A stretch of 64,000 bases of DNA from assembly GCF_023898315.1 (NCBI RefSeq), contig NC_064622.1, positions 77,076,387 to 77,140,386 of the forward strand, in the 5' to 3' direction. Below the pieces are notes generated by a model that was not told the DNA's origin, made no database searches, and saw nothing but the letters and a program-made list of their open reading frames with translations. How positions within the stretch are numbered: position 1 is the first letter of the stretch; the number at the start of each line of letters is the position of its first letter. Positions 43,312-56,300 of the stretch are shown here, piece after piece. A program made the position numbers and the translations under genes. The stretch is from Schistocerca nitens. Lineage: Eukaryota; Arthropoda; Insecta; Orthoptera; Acrididae.

Positions 43312-44679
43312 CACTACTGGCCATTAAAATTGCTACACCAAGAAGAAATGCAGATGAGAAACGGGTATTCATTGGACAAATATATTACACTAGAATTCAC
43401 ATGTGATTACATTTTCACGCAATTTGGGTGCAAAGATTGTGAGAAATCAGTACCTAGAACAACCACCTCTGGCCGTAATAACGGCCTTGATACGCCTCGG
43501 CATTGAGTCAAACAGAGCTTGGATGGCGTGTACAGGTACAGCTGCCCATGCAGCTTCAACATGATACCACAGTTCGTCAAGAGTAGTGACTGGTGTATTG
43601 TGACCAGACGTTATCAAATTGTGAGAGATCTGGAGAATCTGCTGGCCAGGGCAGCAGTCGAACATTTTCTGTATCCAGAAACGCCCGTAAAGGACCTGCA
43701 ACATGCGGTTGTGCATTATCCTGCTCAAATGTAAGGTTTCGCAGGGATCGAATGAAAGGTAGAGCCATGGGTCGTGACACATCTGAAATGTAACGTCCAC
43801 TGTTCAAAGTGCCGTCAATGCGAACAAGAGGTGACCGAGACGTTAAACAATGACACGCCATACCACCACGCCGGGTGATACGCCAGTATGGCGATGACGA
43901 ATACTCGATTCCAATGTGCGTTCACCCCGATGTCGGCAAACACGGATGCGACCATCATGATGCTCTAAACAGAACCTGGATTCATCCGAAAAAATGACGT
44001 TTTGTCATTCGTGCACCCAGGTTCGTCGTTGAGTACACTATCACAGGCGCTCCTGTCTGTGATGTACCGTCAAGGGTAACCGCAGCCATGGTCTCCGAGC
44101 TGATAGTCCATGCTGCTGCAAACGTCGTCGAACTGTTCGTGCAGGTGGTTGTTGTCTTGCAAACTTCCCCATCTGTTGATTCAGGGATCGAGACGTGGCT
44201 GCACGATCCGTTACAGCCATCGTGTCATCTCGACTGCTAGTGATACGAGGCCTTTGGGATCCAGCACGGCGTTCCGTATTACCCTCCTGAACCCACCGAT
44301 TCCATATTCTGCTAACAGTCATTGGATCTCGACCAACGCGAGCAGCAATGTCGCGATACAATAAACCGCAATCGCGATAGGCTACAATCCGACCTTTATC
44401 GAAGTCGGAAACGTAATGGTACGCATTTCTCCCCCCTACACGAGGCATCACAACAACTTTTCACCAGGCAACGCCGGTCAACTGCTGTTTGTGTATGAGA
44501 AATCGGTTGGAAACTTTCCTCACCTCAGCACGTTGTAGGTGCGCCACCGGCGCCAACCTTGTGTGAATGCTCTGAAAAGCTAATCATTTGCATATCACAG
44601 TATCTTCTTCCTGTCGGTTAATTTTTCGCGCCTGTAGCACGTTATCTTCGTGGTGTAGCAATTTTAATGACCAGTAGTG
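43312..44679 (-). mobile_element. Tc1-like transposon, second copy, inactivated
   Basis: Same family as 13186-14578, in the opposite orientation. Ends CACTACTGGCCATTAAAATT at 43312 and its inverse at 44679, both flanked by TA. The transposase begins at 44451 and is open for 136 codons (MMPRVGGRNAYHYVSDFDKG, then RPWLRLPLTVHHRQERL). It is then frame-broken. QDNAQPHVAGPLRAF (about 43730) keeps the second aspartate. The final acidic residue region reads SPDLSQFDNVWS and runs out of frame. The C-terminal peptide HVEAAWAAVPVHAIQALFDS is preserved at about 43560-43500. Confidence 0.93.
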
Positions 44680-44689
44680 TATTCTATGG

Positions 44690-45560
44690 AATTTACGTCG
44701 GGCGATCTGGGAGGCCAAATCATTTACCCGAACTGTCTAGAATGTTCTGGCATGGCACATTGTCATGCATACGAATTCTATCGTTTTTTGGGAACATGAA
44801 ATCCACGTATGGCTGCAAATGGTCTCCACGCTGCCGAACATAACCATTTCAGTCAATGATCGCTTCACTGGGACCAGAGCACCCAGTCCATTCCACGTAA
44901 ACACAGCCCACACCATTATGGAGCCACCACCAGCTAGCACAGTGCCTTGTCGACAACTTGGGTCCATGGCTCCGTGGAGTCTGCACCACACACGAATCCT
45001 ACCGTCTGTTCTTACCAACTGAAATTAGGACTCATACGAGCATGCCACCATTTTCTAGTCTTCTAGCGTGTCGTCCTGTTCGCAAAGGCACCCGCGATGG
45101 TCGTCCTCTGCCATAGTCCATTAACGCCAAATTTCGCCGCACTGTCTTAAAGGATAAGTTCGTCGTTCGTCCCACGTAGATTTCCTCGGCTGTTTCACGC
45201 ATTGTTGCTTGTCTGTTAGCACTGACAACTCTACGCTAACGCCGCTGCTCTCGGTCGTTAAGTGAAGGCCGTCAGCTACTGTGTTCTCCGTGGTGAGAGG
45301 TAAGACCTGGAATATGGTATTCTCGGCACACTCTTGACAACGTTTATATCGGTATACTGAATTCCCTAACGATTCCGTAAATGCAACGTCCCATATGTCT
45401 ATCACCAACTACCATTCTGGGTTCAAACTCTGTTAATCCCGTCGTGCTGCCATAATCATGTCGGAAAGCTTTTCACATCAATCACCTGAGTACAAATGAC
45501 AGCTCCGTCGATGCACTGCTATTTTATACATGTGCACGCGCTACTGCCGCCATCTATGTA
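44690..45560 (-). pseudogene. Tc1-like transposase relic, different family
   Basis: The minus-strand stretch 45018-44737 reads RTDGRIRVWCRLHGAMDPSC and TVLAGGGSIMVWAVFTWNGL, the catalytic-domain middle of a Tc1-like transposase. Upstream, STWDERRTYPLRQCGEIWR and nearby frames fit the DNA-binding part, and CSYESNF-like sequence stands at the first catalytic motif. The second and third catalytic residues are not in frame. It borders the Tc1 copy 43312-44679 at 44680, so that copy may have landed in or beside it. Confidence 0.65.
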
Positions 45561-45654
45561 TGTGCATATCCCCGTCCAATGATTTATGCGTCGAGGAGCT
45601 GTTACTTCATATCCCTGCCCAATGATTTATGCCTGCAGGAACAGTGACTTTAGG

Positions 45655-45712
<58 letters not shown>

Positions 45713-45750
45713 ACTTATCTACTGTACCTATGTGTGCCTGCGAGCGCGCG

Positions 45751-45808
<58 letters not shown>

Positions 45809-45830
45809 TGGGCGTAAGAGAGCGCAAACA
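45561..45830. repeat. Compound microsatellite (CT)n, (TA)n, (TG)n
   Basis: (CT)n at 45657-45708, (TA)n at about 45751-45769 and (TG)n at about 45769-45801. Just before it, the short sequence CCAATGATTTATGC occurs twice (about 45576 and 45620). Open frames here are repeat artefacts. Confidence 0.95.
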
Positions 45831-48800
45831 AGACAATTGCAATCGTGCACACACCACGTCTCGTTAAACCTTCTCCCTGAGCTACGCAGCAGGAAGAAAC
45901 AAATACTAACGAAGCTCTAGCGACCTCCAAAACAGAGTGAAGTCACAAAAGCTCAGGAAAACGTGATCAGTCTATTGTTCATTAGACCTTCTCCATATAC
46001 GTAGTATGAGCTATTCACTTGTCAGAATTGGTTGCCAATCCGCATCATTGTTTTCATCACTTCGTCAGTGTCATGTAGATTCCAAACGTATGAAGATACA
46101 ATGCTTTACTTATTAACAGCGGCGTTAAGTCTGAGAAGTTTTCATAGCGCACCAGAGTTCTCTACTTTTGCCTGCTAGAAAAAAAGGAAACGAAGATGTA
46201 GTAAATGAGAGTCCGTTTCTTTTGCCTGTAGAGCATGTACTCGTACAAATGTAGTTATTCGAATTTAATCAGAAAGTTCCGCTCTGCTAGCATACTACTA
46301 TTCTTTTTCTGGATGGGGTGTAATGATATAATCTTCTGATGAAATGCATGTACTGTTAAAAGAGTACTTACTATACAGTGGTGTTGTAGCGTCGCAGCTA
46401 TTACGCGACTGCAGACTTTTGCAGTAAGTTCGTTACGTTATGGCCAGCTGTTTTGGGAGCCTGCAGCATAGTAGAGTTCGGTGGCGGCCGGCATATGGAC
46501 AGCCGTATGCGTCACAGCCACACCTGCTGCTAAAGCGGACCGTGAGAATGCTCACTGTGGCGCGTACTAAAATCACTCACTTACCTCACCTAAGAAACTA
46601 AATAACTGCGTTAAAAATTAGCTGTTTTATTCCAAATTTCGTACATGACCTTTTGTTATTCAGACGAGCTTTGTGTCGATATTTGGTACCGCTACCCATA
46701 ATAGTTCCACAGATATAAAAAACCTCTTAAAAAGTACTTAACTGACACTTAAGAAAGTAAATTCAGATAGTAACAATAACAGTTTATATTTCTTTTGTTT
46801 TTTGAAAACAGTAATAGCACCCTTAGTGTGCCGATTTATTTTATAAAGATTTTCAATTCTAAACTTTCGATACGTTTTCATTTGTAATGGAAATAAAAGA
46901 TTAAAAGTTAATATTTATATTTTGTGTTAGGGTGAGAGTAAATGAGAGTGAATGTGAGTGTGTACATGGGACATACGTCAATTTTCAATTCTATATTGTA
47001 TTACACCTTGCGTAACTAGCAAGTGTTACGCCACCAGGATGTCACGAAAAAACTGTGAATTCCCCTAACTGGTGGATGACGTATGTCTATGAGCGTTTGC
47101 TTTTGTAATAAGGCAGCCAGAAAGTTAGTAAGAGGATAATCAGTTCTAAAGTATATTTCAAGTATAGTTTTCTCTTAGTATTCGTTTGGTTTGGTTCGGT
47201 GGAACATTTTGTTAGTAATTGCAGCATGAAATGACGTAGATGCATCTGCGAATGTTGATTGGAATAAAGCAGCTTGAGCGCGAATATGATCGTGAAAGAT
47301 TAATCTGATTGGCTGTTCGTTTTGATCGACGAATGAGAGTAAAGTCTTTCCCGCGCATGGGGATGAGTTATACGCCATGAAAGCAACAGCATGCAGTGAG
47401 TCATGGACTAGCTGCCGGACGAGGAGGTCATGTTAGACGTACCCGAAAAAAGTTATTTGTAAAACGAAGAAATGACTTATTTCACGTTCGATTTAAATCG
47501 TTGTGCAAGCTGATGCATTTACGGACAGTTCTGTAAAGTTTGGGAGATTTTGGAGTGTTTGTTGTAGAAAAACCGTGTGTAAAACTACCGGCCTTTGTGA
47601 AGAATCCTGCGTGGCGTGTTCAATATGCATTTACAGAACATTTTTTGGCGGGCATCTTCATTTGAAGAATCCACTGAAAAGGACCGAATGTGAAACTCAT
47701 TTCGTAGCAGAGTATTGACTGTATTAATGTTGCAGTATTTCGGGTTGGACTTAACACATTTCTGGCTGTCTTGCGTGTGACATAAGCTGCATGAAGTAGT
47801 AGTGGATATGCTACCGACGTAAATGTGGTTTGTTGACACAGTAGCTAAAAGACAATAAAATAACTTTAGGATCGATAAGCGGACATTTTCAGTGAAGGAA
47901 GGAATCATCCGCTTATGCCCGTTATTACCAAAGATTTGCAGGTTAATTTTGTTACCTGAGTTGCGCGGACTACGCAGTCGTATCTATGGACGATGGTTTT
48001 CTTCAACGCTGCTTTTAACATCGTCTGCATAGTACCTACGAATGCAGAGCAACGGACGGTGAACGAACGCTATACTGAGGTAGGTGGACATTAATTTTGC
48101 AGCTTGCTTCACTCAGTGTTAGCAAACATTTTCGAACCCCGCCCCTCCGCAGTGTACAGTAGCAATATAGTGCAAAGTCGAGAACCGAAGACCTCTTCAA
48201 GAACCCTGCGTTTTTTACACTGATATTCCAATACCTCTACTCGCTGATGGTTTTTGTGGATAATACTGAGAGTGACTCAGAACAAACTGTGAAATTAGCA
48301 AACACAGTGCTGTACTGAAGCACTGAAACTCGGAAGCTCAGCAGTTTATCTATATGTGCGTCGACTTCTGAGTGCCAGAAGCAAAATGAATTCCATCACA
48401 AAGAAGTTATGTCCTGAAATGATCTGCACTGCTTTTATGGCTAAACAATATTTCTTAATGCTTTAATTTCAAAGTTTAATGCTCAGACCTTCAAACTTGT
48501 GCTGTAAATAACATTTTATGACTTACAGAATCTCATAAAACATAACCAGGGAGCTAAGGTGCGCCTTCTTTTAATTCACCCACGAGACTTTAAGCCGCCC
48601 AGAACTTTTGATGATCATGAGAACTGCTCATTAGTGTGCGTACAGGCAATGAATACATCGTTCATACGATGCATTCGACGCTGATGTAATCTCAAATCTG
48701 AATGCACTATACGTAAAGGCAATTGAAGCATCACAGTCAACAAAGGCAAAAGAACATTAATTTTTTATATTTCCGACTCGCTGTTAACCTATTCTTTGCT

Positions 48801-48904
48801 TAACGAGACTCATTAGTGCTTCTACCCTCAGAAAAGAGAAGCTACAGGCAGTCACGAATATTTGAATCTTACAAGAAAAAGGACGTTCTGCGAATTATAG
48901 TTTA
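45831..48904. other. Long unassigned segment
   Basis: About 3.1 kb without a recognised element, gene or RNA. It is AT-rich apart from a GC patch at 46440-46560. Open frames stay below 110 codons (for example 47585-47908 minus) and carry no motif I can name. Given the rest of the window it may be old repeat DNA too decayed to recognise by eye. Confidence 0.35.
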
Positions 48905-49825
48905 CGTGAACGTACTTATGGGTAATGCATTACAAAAGTTCGGAATGTAAAGAACGTCTTGTTTTGACACCTGACCACGTCCTCCCCCCATCGGCATATA
49001 TGGACCTCAGAGGTGTTGACGGTAATGTGATGATCGAAGCGTCAGTTCGAAAGTGGTACATCATGTTCAGTGGCGGGCGGAAGAATGTTCCCGACAAAGA
49101 TCGCTCAGACCGGCCCTCAGTGCTGACTCGTGGACTCAAAGCAAGGATTGAAACAAAAATCCAAGAAGACAGGCGTTTCATAATAAGTGGACTGCACACA
49201 ATCTTTCCAGACATTTCAAGAACTATGTTTTACGAGACTGTTAGTGCAGATCTGGGCTATAAAAAAAGTCTGTGCCAGGTTGGTTCTTCGAATTTTGTCA
49301 GACGAACACAAAACTGAATGAACTGCAGCTGCATTAACATTTCTCAGTCTCTAAGAAAAGCATGGTGATGAAGTTGTGAGTCACCTAGTCACTGGTGATG
49401 AAACTTGCATGTCACATTTCACATCAGAAACAAAGCGGCAATCAATAGAATGACGTCACTGGATATCCCCAACGAAACCGAAGAAAAACTTGTAACCGTA
49501 AGGGTGTGCTGTTCATTGACTACGTGCCTAGAGGTGAGACTATAAATGCACCGGCGTACTGTCATACCCTTCAACGACTTCGCCGCGCCACCAAAAACAG
49601 ACGGCGCGGAATGCTAACCAGCGGAATAATCCTCGTTTACGATAATTCACGTCCGCGTGCAGCTGGAATGACACACGACTTGCTTCAGCGGTTTCAGTGG
49701 GAAATGTTTCAAGATCTTCCATATAGTCTGGACTTAGCCGTAAGTGATTATCGCTCGCTCCCCAAACTAAAAGATTCTTTGAGTGGATAACGCTACGGAA
49801 GTGATGATGAACTTAAAAAAAAAAA
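48905..49825 (+). pseudogene. mariner transposase relic (DD34D)
   Basis: Plus-strand frames give VRKWYIMFSGGRKNVPDKDR and RPSVLTRGLKARIETKIQED (DNA-binding half, 49040-49180). Next come SHLVTGDETCMSHFTSETKR with the first catalytic aspartate (about 49380), GETINAPAYCHTLQRLRRAT (49530) and LVYDNSRPRAAGMTHDLLQR with the second aspartate. LPYSLDLAVSDYRSLPKLKD holds the third, 34 residues after the second as in classical mariner. At least two frameshifts and one stop break it. Terminal repeats were not identified. Confidence 0.85.
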
Positions 49826-50218
49826 GTTAATCTGTCATTCAATAACTTGGCGGCAACTGCGTGTGTGGAAGGCATAAAAAAGGTGGTAAAATGGTACTAG
49901 TGCCTAAATTTGTACAGTGACTACGTTGAAAAGTACCTTTGGTATCAGATGTATGTAAAATACAGTTTCGGTTAATTATATCACATAAAAATTTGTGTAG
50001 AAAAAACGCTCTGTACTTCGCGAATGACCCTCTTATTAAGATGTTAACAGTAGGATTCTTTCCCCAAAAATAACTCGGAAGGTCAACAAAGTGTGCATAG
50101 TCGACTCCAGCGTCTCCCTCCTGTTGACTATGAAAGACGATACACAGGGTGTAGCACTCGTAAGTGGACATGAGCAGCTGTTTTTAGACGCAGTGGGACA
50201 CAACGAGGCAAATACTAA
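49826..50218. other. Unassigned segment
   Basis: AT-rich. Possibly the remaining end of the mariner relic. No gene recognised. Confidence 0.3.
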
Positions 50219-50425
50219 TACGGAAAGATGGCTCTAAGCACTATGTGACTTAACATCTGAGGTCATCAGTCCCCTAGACTTAGAACTACTTAAACCTAAC
50301 TAACCTAAGGACATCACACACATCCATGCCCGAGGCAGGATTCGAACCTGCGACCGTAGCAGCTGCGCGGTTCCGGACTGAAGCGCCTGGAACCGCTCGG
50401 CCACAGCGGTTGGCGGTACGGAAAG
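50219..50425 (-). mobile_element. SINE family A with 9-bp TSD
   Basis: Body 50228-50416, flanked by a perfect 9-bp duplication, TACGGAAAG (50219-50227 and 50417-50425). Box B intact. Confidence 0.95.
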
Positions 50426-51859
50426 GCACTTACGAATAATCATAATTCTTTGCACAGACCCAAAGTGTGTCGATGAACCAGGACAGCCCAGTGGAGCATT
50501 TCCGTTGACAGACGTTCGATTCCATCGCAAAACCACCCTCAACATCTGTGGTACTGTCTATGGAATACTGCGCATAGAATTATTTGAAAGTCCGAGTGAA
50601 AAATTTCTCTAACGTCAGTACAGCTGATAACTGTAGGTTGTGCCAGGTTTTCCATTTTCCTAGTAGATTGTTACATGGAATAATATCTTGCCTGTATTTC
50701 TTAAATATTTTCCGAGTATCGGTAAACTAGTAAATTAAATTGAGTAATGCATGATCGTATATTTTTACTTTTAATTTCCATAAACCACTTGAAGTAGTTT
50801 CTATTTGAGCATATGGTTCTGTACCTAATGGAGATCTTGAGTTTAACATTTATTTGAATGTCGAATGTTAAGGGCCACCTCACTAACACCAAAACACTAA
50901 CTAATTATTCCTGGCACTGAACTGGCTTGGAGTACTCCAGTGTTGTGAATCCTTTTATCTGAAAAGTTATGTGAAAGTCATATTTAAATCAGTTTTAATC
51001 AAGTTAATAAGTGCAATCTGTAAAAGAAGTCGCTAATGTGTTGAGACACTATTGCGTTATAGTGTGCGAGTACAAATGTCAGTAATTACTCTGCAGTTAG
51101 TAATGTAACTCCATTTGTCCAAATTATCAGTCAAAGTGTTTTCTACAGAGAAACCTTCGGAATTTGACACAAGCAGAGGAATTCTGAAACGCCGTACGCG
51201 TTTCCACGTAACCTGACTGGTTGAAAGGGGACTGCCCGACGTTTTACTGAAGTAATCAGTTTCTTTGACAAAGTGTTTTCGTGAATATTTGTAACAGTTA
51301 TTTATCTACTTAGTGTTCATCAATAATAATTAACTTCATTAAATATTTTACGAACGTCCTTAACTTCAGAAAAAGAGTACTGTCTTGTTGGTACTAAGTT
51401 GCATACGTTCGCCAGAACGATTCGGTTTACACAGTAATCGATTCTTTGTTATCGAGCCAATTAGGAATATCATCACTCAGGCGAATGATACTTTGATAGG
51501 AGCAAGGGGCTACAGTCTCCACTCGAACGCCGTTGGAGTTTGACCATTATCAAAGAATGGTTAAAGTAACGAGGATTGGCAGAAATAAATTACTTGAAGA
51601 AATATGACAACTAGCTGCGATGTATGTAGCTCTGTTTATGCCAAGACGCGTTACGGGTTTTTACCCAAATTCAAATGGCGTAAAACTTTTATAGGATTGG
51701 TGATAGATGGAAACCCACATAAATTAAGCTGCATAAAAAATGGTTGATTGCTGTATTTCTTCAAGTAATTTAATCCACAGCCATAGAGTCCAACCATCAA
51801 CATCATGGAAATATTCATAAGATACAAGACTAGCGATAAACTTAGCGTCAAAACTGGGG
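50426..51859. other. Unassigned segment
   Basis: No recognised gene or repeat over about 1.4 kb, mostly AT-rich. Confidence 0.35.
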
Positions 51860-52548
51860 GGAATACAGTAGATGAAATGAAGCAGTACTGCTTTCGTGGA
51901 AGTAAAATAACGAATGACCGACGAAGCAAGGAAGATATTAAAAGAAGGCTAGCTGAGTAAAGAGCGCTTTCCTGGCGAACAGAAGTCTACTAGTGTCAAA
52001 CATTGGCCTTTATTTTTGGGGAGAAATTCCTGACAACGTACGTGTGGAACATAGCGTTGTGTGAAAATGAACAGTGTCCTAAGGGGAAAACAGGAAAAAA
52101 ATAGACTCGAAACGTTTGCGAGATGGTTTACAGAAGGATACTGAAAACTGAGCTGGTAAGAAATAAGCTGTGGAGGAAGGCAGAAATTTGAATGTATCAA
52201 ATGGTTCAAATGGCTCTGAGCACTATGGGACTCAACTACGATGGTCATTAGTCCCCTAGAACTTAGAACTACTTAAACCTAACTAACCTAAGGACATCAC
52301 ACACATCCATGCCCGAGGCAGGATTCGAACCTGCGACCGTAGCATTCGCGCGGTTCCGGACTGCGCGCCTAGAACCGCGAGACCACCGCGGCCGGCTTGA
52401 ATGTATCCAAGAAATTATTGAAGACGTTGAATGTTGGTGCTACTTTGAGATGAAGTAGTTGGCACGAGAGAGGAATCCAACATGTTACATGTAGTCACGC
52501 AAGATGAAGATGGGGAGGGCCGCACCAGTCAGAACTCTGATGAACAAA
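51860..52548 (+). pseudogene. LINE reverse transcriptase 3' relic, split by a SINE
   Basis: The plus strand around 51890-51950 reads CFRGSKITNDRRSKEDIKRR, the stretch that follows the polymerase core in the LINE family also seen at 29825-31310. Frame-broken sequence continues through FLTTYVWNIALCENEQCP and MVYRRILKTELVRNKLWRK. After the SINE, the end GGGCCGCACCAGTCAGAACT (52516-52537) matches the family 3' end. Clearly dead. Confidence 0.75.
52188..52407 (-). mobile_element. SINE family A with 11-bp TSD
   Basis: Body 52199-52396, flanked by a perfect 11-bp duplication, TTGAATGTATC (52188-52198 and 52397-52407). Inserted in the LINE relic. Box B intact; box A region altered (GTGGTCTCGCGG on the minus strand). 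Confidence 0.96.
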
Positions 52549-52795
52549 AAACATAATTCATCTCCATGATGGTCTCAGGCTTATTAAGCGAACCTCTTAC
52601 GAAATTCGCCTTTCTTCGTCGGATCCCCGCCACTAATTCTGTCCGAAGAACTGGTGGAACGAGAATTTTGCATACTCTCTCTTTCCTGGGTGAATTGCGT
52701 ATCCTCAGTATCCTACCTTTTCTCTGTTGGGCTTCCCAGTACAGATCGCTTCGGATATTTACTCTTTAATGTTTTAGAGCTATGACTGCTCCCAC
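52549..52795. other. Unassigned spacer before the LTR element
   Basis: Nothing recognised. The last four bases before the LTR (52796-52799) are the CGTG target duplication. Confidence 0.35.
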
Positions 52796-52799
52796 CGTG

Positions 52800-53352
52800 T
52801 GAAACGTCCCCTTAGAAAAATTATGCATGACTGTGCTTAAACTGACACACAATATTTTTTAGCGCAACGCAATCTGATTTTCAATAACCCCTACAAAAGA
52901 ATGGCCCTAACATTAACCTATACCTTTCACAAATCACTAACCTCACAAAAATCTTCGTTACTCGAACTACTGCAATTCAGCGAGCGCCACTACTGCCAGC
53001 TAAATAAAAGATTCAAACTACGGAAGGCACTAACTACTGATAGGCATAGTTAGCAAATGAAAGATTTTAATAGAGAACAAACGATGTATTTACCTTAATA
53101 GTCATAATATATATAGCAGTTCATGACATCCAGTCTTACGAATTTCAAAATTCCGCCATTTCTCTCCCCACATCCACCACTGCTGGAGGCTCACCTCCAA
53201 CTGCGCAACGCTATGCGCTGTTAACATCCATCTGCCCAACACTATAATGGCAGACAACAATGCAAACCAGCCACAGACTGTACACAGCACAGCCAGTGAT
53301 TTTCATACAGAGGTGGCGTTACCAATAAAGAAACCTAAACAGCCTACTTACA
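52800..53352 (-). repeat. 3' LTR of the gag-only element
   Basis: 553 bp with TG...CA ends, on the minus strand TGTAAGTAGGCTG to GGGGACGTTTCA. Lacks the roughly 150-bp insert of the longer solo LTRs. Confidence 0.95.
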
Positions 53353-53372
53353 TAGCCCCCATGCTCCCCACA
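53353..53372 (-). other. Polypurine tract
   Basis: Directly before the 3' LTR the minus strand reads GGGGAGCATGGGGGCTA, a purine-rich run in the position where plus-strand DNA priming occurs in LTR retrotransposons. Confidence 0.75.
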
Positions 53373-56300
53373 AAAAATTTTACAAATTGTTTTGGGCAGT
53401 GGCCAATACAGATTTGAAAAAAAATTCATAATTACAATAACAAAGAAATCAAATGCACACACTTATTGATACAATGTTGGTCAAAAGCTAAAATTTTCTC
53501 ACACTGCATAAAGACAGTCCTGATCGTTCATCACAGTAAAATAGCAGTGTTTTTCTCAAAGTCTGAGCAGTAAAAGAAAATGCACACGGAAGTAGTGGAT
53601 TTCCATGCAGTCTTGAAGAAGTAGTGTTGTCCTTCTGACGGAAAGAGAGTGCTGACTCTTGACATGCAGACAGGTAATGGGCCACAACAGAGCAAACCCA
53701 TAGCAGAGTCAGTCGAAGTTTTGAAGAATATTGGTAGGTAGGTCATCACAGAGCAGACCCATAGTAGTCCTGGTAGAGATTATGGTATTGGTGGGCCACT
53801 AGAGGTGCAGACCCACTGCAGTCCTTGTAGAAATAATGGTATTGGTGGGCCATCAAAGATGCAGACCCACTGTAGTCCATGTAGAGACGGCCAGCAGCCA
53901 TCTGTTGCGACTGTGCAGGTGCAAAATCACCATCGAAGAGTCTTGCGGAGAATATAGCAAGTCCATAAACCACCACATGTGCGCTCACAAAGTTTTTTTT
54001 TTTCCTTAGAACCAGCAATGCTGTTATCCAGTCCCTTGCTGAATTATTAACACACGTGCAAACACTATCAGTCCCTACTTCTCACATATTGTCCATATAC
54101 TATGACCAACAGAAACGAGTGCAGTGAAATGTAACTTACAAGTTAATAATTTGATGTACTGGTGTCAATTACAATTTTATAACATGAGAATACAATTACA
54201 AAGGTACAAATACATCATTAAATAACATAACAATACAGATAACATTTGTAGTAAAACAGGCTTTACAAAAGAATAGAAATAGACATATACATCAGTGTTA
54301 CAGGAATTATGACATAAGTAAATATATGAAAGATCAGAATAACTTTTGAAACATCAACATGAGCATTAAAACAAAACAGGATAAATAATGTCTAAACATC
54401 CTTACGAAGAAAATAACATAGTATTTGACAACATAAATCAGACAGGAAAAACACAAATATACAAGAGTACACAAACACATAGCAGAATACCACAGGGGGA
54501 AAGGACAGGGTTTGTTTTCAGTGTAACATTTGGTACTGCAGTATTTTGCAAACAAAACCTTTTTTTTCTTGATCTCCCTTCGTTCATCATTATTCCCAAA
54601 AAGTCCTATCTATACCTGCTTTCTGTACTTTTTTCATATAACTTCTCAATGCATTTCTTCCAATTCATCGCAGCTCATTCTCTTATATAGTCTACCACTC
54701 TTAAGCTAATTTAAATCTACTGAACTAAGATGCTGAACTAAGGGACGAGGCAATGCAGCAGCAAAGAACAATTAACACAAACAGCAATGACCAAAAAAAT
54801 GGAAATTGGCAAAGCAAGCAGCAGCAAATGCAATAACTTATACCTAAACATGACAAAGCCCAAGCAGAAACAATATTACAGTAAAAATGGCCATGTTTAA
54901 TACCTATGTCACATCTTAACACTAGAGTGATGCATCACGAGAACTTACAATAGCAGATGTTACCAAATCGTAAAAAAAATTATTTATACAATTCCTGTGA
55001 AGGGAAATGTCTATTTATGTGCCCTCGTTTTCTTGGAAGTAGATCATAAATTTATTATTGACTGGATCTGTAGGCATAAGATAACTATATTAGTACATCT
55101 ATTAAATTTTATTTTAACCAATGCTGCAGGGCAGCTAGAAACTAGATATTAAACAAATTGAGCAATCTCTCAACTAGAAAGACAACAGATGTAAAAATGT
55201 TTCTCATCATTTCATTAGGTATTTTAGTAAATATCATAAATTAAGATCTCCACAGTATAATCATATGTTTTCAAGTTTGAGCGTACCGTATTTGCGATGC
55301 TTTCGACAAAGAAATGTCAATAGCGACGATAATGGCCTCTTTTTTTTTTCTCCACCTAATGGCTTTCTTTTGTCAGACGACTATCTCTCAGCTGGGCGCT
55401 TCAATATTTCATGATAACAGATAAGGAGCATACTCAAATAACTCATATAGCATCAGCTTATTGATGAATAACATATCTCAACAGCATAATACACATCGTC
55501 ATCGTAATAATGTCATAACACCTCAGTCAAATCTCAAAATCGTCGTAGCTTCCTCCAATAATTTCAAAACCTAAAAAAATTCTCTGCTCATTTCAATAGT
55601 GTCATCTACCTCAATCATACTTTAAACATCGTGATCCCATACCAAATATATCATTCAAAGCTCTCATAGTATCACAATGGTTCCGAAAAAAATATGAACA
55701 GTTCACAAAGTACAGACAAAATACAGTTTCGTAAGTGTGAAGTTATCCAACTGTGTAATTGTGTAAACATGTGTCACTGCCGTAGTAAAAAAAATGTTTA
55801 TCTCTCAGTTAAATGATCAGATAGCTGTGTAATTTGTGTGTTAGAGAAATATGGTACCGATGTGTAAAGTTGTATAAGCAAATACCATATTAGCTAGGGC
55901 TCCTTGTGCTTGCCAAACACATGGTACACAAAGTAAGCGTGTATCCCCCTGACGATTAATGTAATTATACCCTCAGGTGTTACAGATTACAGCAATGGAA
56001 TGAAATGTATCACGGAAAACCTTTGTATCATTGTAATTCAAAAATCTTTAAAAATAAATGTTTTAAGTACAAAATTAATCACTCAGATACGTGTACTGTA
56101 GCGCTAAACTGTGCGTCTTGTTGTAAGATAATCTCTGTGGAAGTGTCGTAGTTATCGTCCTCCGAAAGCTAAGTTCTGCAGAAGTCAATGTACTTACCTC
56201 ATGATAACCAAAAGTGAAGTGCTTTGCGTATAGATATCGTAGTTATTACATACCTTACCGTGATCAAGAAAGTACTGTGCTGTAACGTATTGTTGTGCTA

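Noticed and set aside
45586..45930. Open frames of repeated LS, YI or CV residues
   Set aside because: Translation of the compound microsatellite.
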